From Terrabacter terrigena (GTDB lineage: Bacteria > Actinomycetota > Actinomycetes > Actinomycetales > Dermatophilaceae), in NCBI RefSeq assembly GCF_042676085.1, contig NZ_JBHTKH010000013.1, positions 30,632-94,631 of the forward strand: a stretch of DNA of 64,000 nucleotides. Reading direction: 5' to 3'. The notes beneath the pieces were generated by a model, which was not told the origin of the DNA, searched no databases, and saw nothing but the letters and a program-made list of their open reading frames with translations. Both the position numbers and the translations under genes were made by a program. Of the stretch, positions 60,061 through 64,000 are shown piece by piece; the stretch's first letter is position 1, and the number at the start of each line of letters is the position of its first letter.

Positions 60061-61512
60061 ATGACCACCGACGTCCCCACCGGCACCGGCGAGCCGAGCG
60101 CCGCCCGCGTCAGCCTCTGGGGCGGCCGCTTCGCCGGTGGTCCGGACCAGGCGCTCGCCGCCCTGTCGAAGAGCACCCACTTCGACTGGCGCCTTGCCCC
60201 GCACGACATCGCGGGCTCCCGGGCGCACGCACGGGTGCTGCACGCCGCAGGGCTTCTCACGCAGGAGCACCTGGCAGCGATGCTCGACGGCCTCGACCGG
60301 CTGGAGGCCGATGTCGTCTCGGGTGCCTTCCTGCCGGCGCAGGACGACGAGGACGTCCACACGGCCCTCGAGCGTGGCCTCATCGACCGGGTCGGCGCCG
60401 AGCTCGGCGGCCGCCTCCGGGCGGGGCGCTCGCGCAACGACCAGGTGGCGACCCTCTTCCGCATGTACCTGCGGGAGCACGCCCGCGTCGTCGGCGGGCT
60501 CGTGCTCGACGTCGTCGACGCCCTCGTGGCGCAGGCGAAGCAGCACCTCGGGGTCTCGATGCCGGGTCGGACCCACCTGCAGCACGCGCAGCCGGTGCTG
60601 CTCAGCCACCACCTCCTCGCGCACGCGTGGGCGCTGCTGCGCGACGTCGACCGGCTGCGCGACTGGGACGCCCGCACCGATGCCTCGCCCTACGGCTCCG
60701 GCGCCCTCGCCGGCTCGTCGCTCGGCCTCGACCCCGAGCTGGTCGCGAAGGACCTCGGGTTCGCCCGTGCCGTCGAGAACTCCATCGACGGCACGGCCTC
60801 CCGCGACTTCGTGGCGGAGTTCGCGTTCGTCGCGGCCATGACGGCCGTCGACATCTCGCGGATCGCGGAAGAGGTCGTCATCTGGGCCACCAAGGAGTTC
60901 TCGTTCGTCACCCTCGACGACGCGTACTCCACGGGGTCGAGCATCATGCCGCAGAAGAAGAACCCCGACGTGGCCGAGCTCGCCCGCGGCAAGGCCGGCC
61001 GCCTCGTCGGTGACCTGGCGGGTCTGCTCACGACGCTCAAGGCGCTGCCGCTGGCCTACAACCGCGACCTCCAGGAGGACAAGGAGCCCGTCTTCGACGC
61101 GGTCGACACCCTCGAGGTGCTCCTCCCGGCCTTCTCCGGCATGGTCGCGACGCTGACGTTCCACACCGACCGGCTCGAGTCCCTGGCGCCTCAAGGTTTC
61201 GCGCTGGCCACCGACATCGCTGAGTGGCTGGTTCGCGAGGGTGTGCCGTTCCGCATCGCCCACGAGGTGGCCGGCGCCTGCGTCCGCGACTGCGAGGAGC
61301 GCGGCATCGAGCTGTGGGACCTCACCGACGACGACTTCGCCCGCATCAGCGAGCACCTGACCCCCGAGGTGCGCAGCGTCCTGTCGGTGGAGGGTTCGCT
61401 CGCCTCGCGTGACGCCGTGGGTGGCACCGCGCCCGTCCGGGTGGGCGAGCAGCTCGTGGCCGCCGGGGAGCGGGCGTCGCTCGCCCGGGCCTGGGTCGGC
61501 GCGGGGCTCTGA
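60061..61512 (+). CDS. argH: Argininosuccinate lyase ArgH
   Basis: ArgH releases arginine and fumarate from argininosuccinate. It has 483 residues of the fumarase/aspartase superfamily. The signature GSSIMPQKKNPD is complete and includes the mobile serine loop. LWGGRFAGGPD at the N-terminus and SRNDQVATLFRMYLR are also typical. It follows argR by 70 bases with an AGGAGG site near 60050. The enzyme for the step before, ArgG, is not encoded here. Confidence 0.97.
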   Translation: MTTDVPTGTGEPSAARVSLWGGRFAGGPDQALAALSKSTHFDWRLAPHDIAGSRAHARVLHAAGLLTQEHLAAMLDGLDRLEADVVSGAFLPAQDDEDVHTALERGLIDRVGAELGGRLRAGRSRNDQVATLFRMYLREHARVVGGLVLDVVDALVAQAKQHLGVSMPGRTHLQHAQPVLLSHHLLAHAWALLRDVDRLRDWDARTDASPYGSGALAGSSLGLDPELVAKDLGFARAVENSIDGTASRDFVAEFAFVAAMTAVDISRIAEEVVIWATKEFSFVTLDDAYSTGSSIMPQKKNPDVAELARGKAGRLVGDLAGLLTTLKALPLAYNRDLQEDKEPVFDAVDTLEVLLPAFSGMVATLTFHTDRLESLAPQGFALATDIAEWLVREGVPFRIAHEVAGACVRDCEERGIELWDLTDDDFARISEHLTPEVRSVLSVEGSLASRDAVGGTAPVRVGEQLVAAGERASLARAWVGAGL

Positions 61513-61545
61513 GCCTCGGGCCGTTCGGCCTCGCGGCGCAACGGT

Positions 61546-61551
61546 TACGGT
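61546..61551 (+). promoter_or_regulatory. -10 element of a probably leaderless promoter (DNA glycosylase)
   Basis: TACGGT ends six bases before GTG 61558. Confidence 0.45.
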
Positions 61552-61557
61552 GACGAC

Positions 61558-62190
61558 GTGTCCGCCGACGAACGCCTGCCCCGGGACTTCTTCGCCCGTC
61601 CGTCGGTGGAGGTCGCGCCCGACCTCCTCGGTCGCCATCTCTCCTACGGCGGCGTCACGCTGCGCCTGACCGAGCTCGAGGCGTATGCCGGCGAGCTCGA
61701 CCCGGGATCCCACGCCTACCGCGGTGTGACGCCCCGCACCCGACCGATGTTCGGGCCGGCCGGTTTCACGTACGTCTACTTCACCTACGGGCACCACTGG
61801 TGCGTCAACCTCGTGGTGGGTGAGGTCGGCACCGCGTCGGCGGTGCTCGTGCGTGCGGGCGAGGTGCTCGAGGGCCACGACCTCGTCCGGGCACGTAGGG
61901 GACCCGTGCGTGAGCGCGACTGGGCCCGAGGCCCGGGCAGGCTCGGCCAGGCCCTCGCGATGGGGCGTGAGGAGTCGGGGCTCGACTTCTGCCGACCACC
62001 GATCGGTGACCCCATCGAGCTCGTCGTGAGCGCGGGGGAGCCGGTGGCCCCCGCCGACGTACGCGCGGGGCCGCGCGTCGGCGTCAGCGGACCCGGGGGT
62101 GACGGTGACGCGTACCCCTGGCGCTTCTGGGTCGACGGTGAGGCCAGCGTGTCTGCCTACCGGCCGGGGGTCGTGCGCAGCCGACGCTGA
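61558..62190 (+). CDS. DNA-3-methyladenine glycosylase (AAG/MPG family)
   Basis: The 210-residue base-excision repair enzyme belongs to the AAG family. Key blocks are LTELEAYAGELDPGSHAYRGVTPRT with the catalytic Glu, FGPAGFTYVYFTYGHHWCVNLV, and VLVRAGEVLEG. GPGRLGQALAMG is near the C-terminal third. It removes alkylated or deaminated purines. The gene is monocistronic by appearance, with its own -10 element. A glycosylase between argH and tyrS is common in actinobacteria. Confidence 0.92.
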   Translation: MSADERLPRDFFARPSVEVAPDLLGRHLSYGGVTLRLTELEAYAGELDPGSHAYRGVTPRTRPMFGPAGFTYVYFTYGHHWCVNLVVGEVGTASAVLVRAGEVLEGHDLVRARRGPVRERDWARGPGRLGQALAMGREESGLDFCRPPIGDPIELVVSAGEPVAPADVRAGPRVGVSGPGGDGDAYPWRFWVDGEASVSAYRPGVVRSRR

Positions 62191-62324
62191 CGGGCGATGC
62201 CGCTCGGGCACCGAGGGCGCCGAGGTGCCAACGGGCGGTACTCGGTGGCTCGGGCTGGGCGGCATACGGCAGGCTTGGCCGCGGCGGGCAGGGAGCCGGC
62301 CGGACAGAGAGGACACCGATACCC

Positions 62325-63584
62325 GTGACGGACATCTTCGACGAGCTGCAGTGGCGCGGCCTGGTGGCACAGTCCACCGACGAGGCGGCGCTGCGCGAAG
62401 CACTCGCGGAGGGACCCGTCACGCTGTATTGCGGGTTCGACCCGACCGCTCCGTCGCTCCACTTCGGCAACCTCGTGCAGCTCGTCGTGCTGCGGCTGTT
62501 CCAACGGGCCGGCCACAGGGTCATCTGCCTCGTCGGGGGGTCCACCGGTCTCATCGGTGACCCGCGCCCGACGTCCGAGCGCGTGCTCAAGACCAAGGAG
62601 CAGACGGCCGACTGGGTCGCGCGCATCGAGCAGCAGGTGCGGCCGTTCCTCGCCTTCGAGGGCGAGAACCCGGCGCTGCTCGTCAACAACCTCGACTGGA
62701 CGGCGCCGATCAGCGCGCTCGACTTCCTGCGTGACATCGGCAAGCACTTCCGGGTCAACCAGATGGTGCGCAAGGACGCCGTGGCGGCGCGGCTCGAGAG
62801 CGAGCAGGGCATCTCGTACACCGAGTTCAGCTACCAGATCCTCCAGGCGCTCGACTTCCTCGAGCTCTACCGCAGCCACGGCTGCACCCTGCAGACCGGC
62901 GGGGCCGACCAGTGGGGCAACCTCACGGCCGGCGTCGACCTGGTCCATCGGGTCGAGGGGGAGTCGGTGCACTGCTTCACGACCCCGTTGCTCACCGACG
63001 CCTCCGGCACCAAGTTCGGCAAGTCGGAGGGCAACGCCGTGTGGCTGAGCGCCGACATGACCAGCCCGTACGCCTTCTACCAGTACTGGGTCAACGTCGA
63101 GGACGCCTCGGTCGTCAAGCTGCTGAAGGTGTTCACCGACCGCACCCCCGACGAGATCGCCGACCTCGAGAAGCAGGTGGCGGAGGAGCCGTTCCGACGC
63201 ACGGCGCAGCGCACCCTCGCCGCCGACGTGACGACGCTCGTCCACGGGGCCGAGGCGACGGCGGCGGTGCAGGCGGCGTCCGAGGCGTTGTTCGGCAAGG
63301 GCGACCTCGCCGGCCTCGACCCTCGCACCCTGGCTGACGCCACGGCCGAGCTCCCGGGCGCCGAGGTCGCCGTCGGCACCTCGCTCGTCGACGCGCTCGT
63401 GGCGGTGGGTCTCGTCGACTCCCGCAACGGGGCTCGTCGCGCGATCGGTGAAGGGGGAGCGTCCCTCAACAACGTCAAGGTCACCGACCCCGACCGGGTG
63501 CTGGGTGAGGACGACTTCCTGCACGGTGCCGTCGCGGTGATCAAGCGGGGACGGCGCAACCTCGCTGCGGCCAGGCGCGCCTGA
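62325..63584 (+). CDS. tyrS: Tyrosyl-tRNA synthetase
   Basis: TyrS has 419 residues of class I. The HIGH-type motif is HFGN in SLHFGNLV, and the KMSKS-type motif is KFGKS. GFDPTAPSLH and QTGGADQWGNLTAG line the tyrosine pocket. The C-terminal S4-like RNA-binding domain starts near residue 350 (SLVDALVAVGLVDSRNGARRAIGEGG). The GTG at 62325 is supported by the N-terminal match; AGAGAGG is upstream. The gap 62191-62324 has one GGCATAC and no T-box. Confidence 0.96.
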   Translation: MTDIFDELQWRGLVAQSTDEAALREALAEGPVTLYCGFDPTAPSLHFGNLVQLVVLRLFQRAGHRVICLVGGSTGLIGDPRPTSERVLKTKEQTADWVARIEQQVRPFLAFEGENPALLVNNLDWTAPISALDFLRDIGKHFRVNQMVRKDAVAARLESEQGISYTEFSYQILQALDFLELYRSHGCTLQTGGADQWGNLTAGVDLVHRVEGESVHCFTTPLLTDASGTKFGKSEGNAVWLSADMTSPYAFYQYWVNVEDASVVKLLKVFTDRTPDEIADLEKQVAEEPFRRTAQRTLAADVTTLVHGAEATAAVQAASEALFGKGDLAGLDPRTLADATAELPGAEVAVGTSLVDALVAVGLVDSRNGARRAIGEGGASLNNVKVTDPDRVLGEDDFLHGAVAVIKRGRRNLAAARRA

Positions 63585-63620
63585 GCACGCCTGACGGCCC
63601 CGAGCAGCGGGCTGGGCGTG

Positions 63621-63669
63621 CGCAAAAGGGCGGATCTCGTTGGGACAGAACGGGATCCGCCCTTTCGCG
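63621..63669 (+). terminator. Strong hairpin terminator after tyrS
   Basis: A 17-bp stem (63625-63641 with 63649-63665, one G-T pair) contains AAAGGGCGGATC; three more pairs follow beyond one mismatch. Loop GGGACAG. It separates tyrS from the promoter region downstream. Confidence 0.85.
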
Positions 63670-63688
63670 CGTCCCCGGGTGTACGGAT

Positions 63689-63718
63689 TTGTGTTTTCCG
63701 CAGAGGCCCGGTTAATGT
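63689..63718 (+). promoter_or_regulatory. Sigma-70-type promoter downstream of tyrS (possible rRNA operon promoter)
   Basis: TTGTGT (63689-63694), an 18-bp spacer and TAATGT (63713-63718) form a good consensus-like promoter facing rightward, 20 bases after the tyrS terminator. No protein gene starts in the remaining 280 bases, so a long leader or a stable RNA transcript is likely. Confidence 0.5.
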
Positions 63719-63807
63719 TCTCTTCGTCAGCCCGACAGGGAGGAACGGACACCACCGCCGAGCGAGTGATCGCGACGCGAAGCAGGCCGGTCCCGGGGTT
63801 GAACGAA

Positions 63808-63844
63808 GGTCCGAAGCACTCCGGTTGATCCGGTAGGGTTTCGG
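63808..63844 (+). repeat. Direct repeat copy 1 (promoter-like unit)
   Basis: Begins GGTCCGAAGCACTCCGG and contains TTGATCCGGTAGGGTTTCGG, with TAGGGT at 63834-63839 as a possible -10. It matches the second copy at 63931 with only four substitutions or gaps by eye. Confidence 0.7.
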
Positions 63845-63930
63845 TCGGCCCCGGGTGGCGAGTCCGAGTGATCGGTTCGTGGATCTGGGTGCTCTGAGGC
63901 TTGTCCCGAGTGATCGGGTTGGTCTGGAGC

Positions 63931-63966
63931 GGTCCGAGGCACTCTGGTTGATCCGGTAGGCTTCGG
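63931..63966 (+). repeat. Direct repeat copy 2 (promoter-like unit)
   Basis: Begins GGTCCGAGGCACTCTGG and contains TTGATCCGGTAGG, with TAGGCT at 63957-63962. The starts of the two copies are 123 bases apart. Tandem similar promoters before rRNA genes are common in actinobacteria; the rRNA itself would start beyond the right edge. CGAGTGATCG occurs three times around them (63755, 63864, 63907, approximate starts). Confidence 0.6.
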
Positions 63967-64000
63967 GGAGCAGGAACCGCTGATACCAAGCGGGTTGAAT

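Noticed and set aside
62191..62324. T-box upstream of tyrS
   Set aside because: No T-box sequence or terminator/antiterminator pair can be seen in the 134-base gap.
59920..62403. An 827-codon minus-strand frame across argH and the glycosylase
   Set aside because: Shadow of three well-supported plus-strand genes; no ribosome site and no recognisable motifs.
63670..64000. tRNA or 16S rRNA gene within the window
   Set aside because: No cloverleaf with TTC-type T-loop and no conserved 16S start sequence is present before the right edge.

Overview
The window is a contiguous piece of chromosome from a high-GC actinobacterium. The evidence is the classical actinobacterial order ftsI-murEF-mraY-murD-ftsW-murGC-ftsQ-ftsZ-pgeF-yggS-sepF-yggT-divIVA, many GTG starts, four-base GTGA/ATGA overlaps between adjacent genes, ArgR boxes in front of argC, and an F420/deazaflavin-type nitroreductase. 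Gene content fits Micrococcales, perhaps Intrasporangiaceae or a relative; the family is an inference. I see no insertion sequence, prophage, CRISPR array or tRNA gene. Nearly the whole window is ordinary core chromosome.

Layout: (1) 1-16757, division and cell-wall cluster, from the 3' end of ftsI through peptidoglycan precursor synthesis (murE, murF, mraY, murD, murG, murC), the SEDS protein FtsW, FtsQ, FtsZ, SepF and DivIVA. (2) 16758-26056, a DksA/TraR zinc-finger protein with a very long Lys/Ala/Thr-rich histone-like N-terminus, then lspA, rluD-type pseudouridine synthase, dnaE, a winged-helix protein and a second pseudouridine synthase. (3) 26194-34316, a secreted-hydrolase stretch: a frameshifted NucH/ExeM-type nuclease, a small deazaflavin-dependent reductase, oligopeptidase B, a secreted endonuclease I and a DedA protein. 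(4) 34361-41856, hisD-C-B-H, a small basic membrane protein, hisA/priA, sseB and a DUF445 protein. (5) 41897-47544, a divergent ohrR/ohr peroxide-defence pair, an MDR oxidoreductase, an EF-G-like GTPase and an MFS transporter. (6) 47545-55065, infC-rpmI-rplT behind a structured leader with an attenuator-like terminator, a TrmH methyltransferase, an orphan histidine kinase and pheST. (7) 55073-63584, argC-J-B-D-R-H under a double ARG box (argF and argG are not here), a DNA-3-methyladenine glycosylase and tyrS. (8) 63621-64000, a strong terminator followed by a promoter-like region with a 36-37 bp duplicated element, probably the upstream region of an rRNA operon that starts outside the window.

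The observations most worth checking are: a heptamer (GGCATAC/GTATGCC) that recurs across the window in all reading frames and between genes; the histone-H1-like/DksA fusion; a 12-base word shared by the ftsZ and divIVA upstream regions; the infC leader plus ATC start codon; tandem 12-bp repeats before dnaE; and widespread leaderless-looking promoters (TAnnnT about 6-8 bases before the start codon). I do not see a clearly new multi-gene system. The strongest candidates for undescribed biology are the heptamer and the fusion protein.
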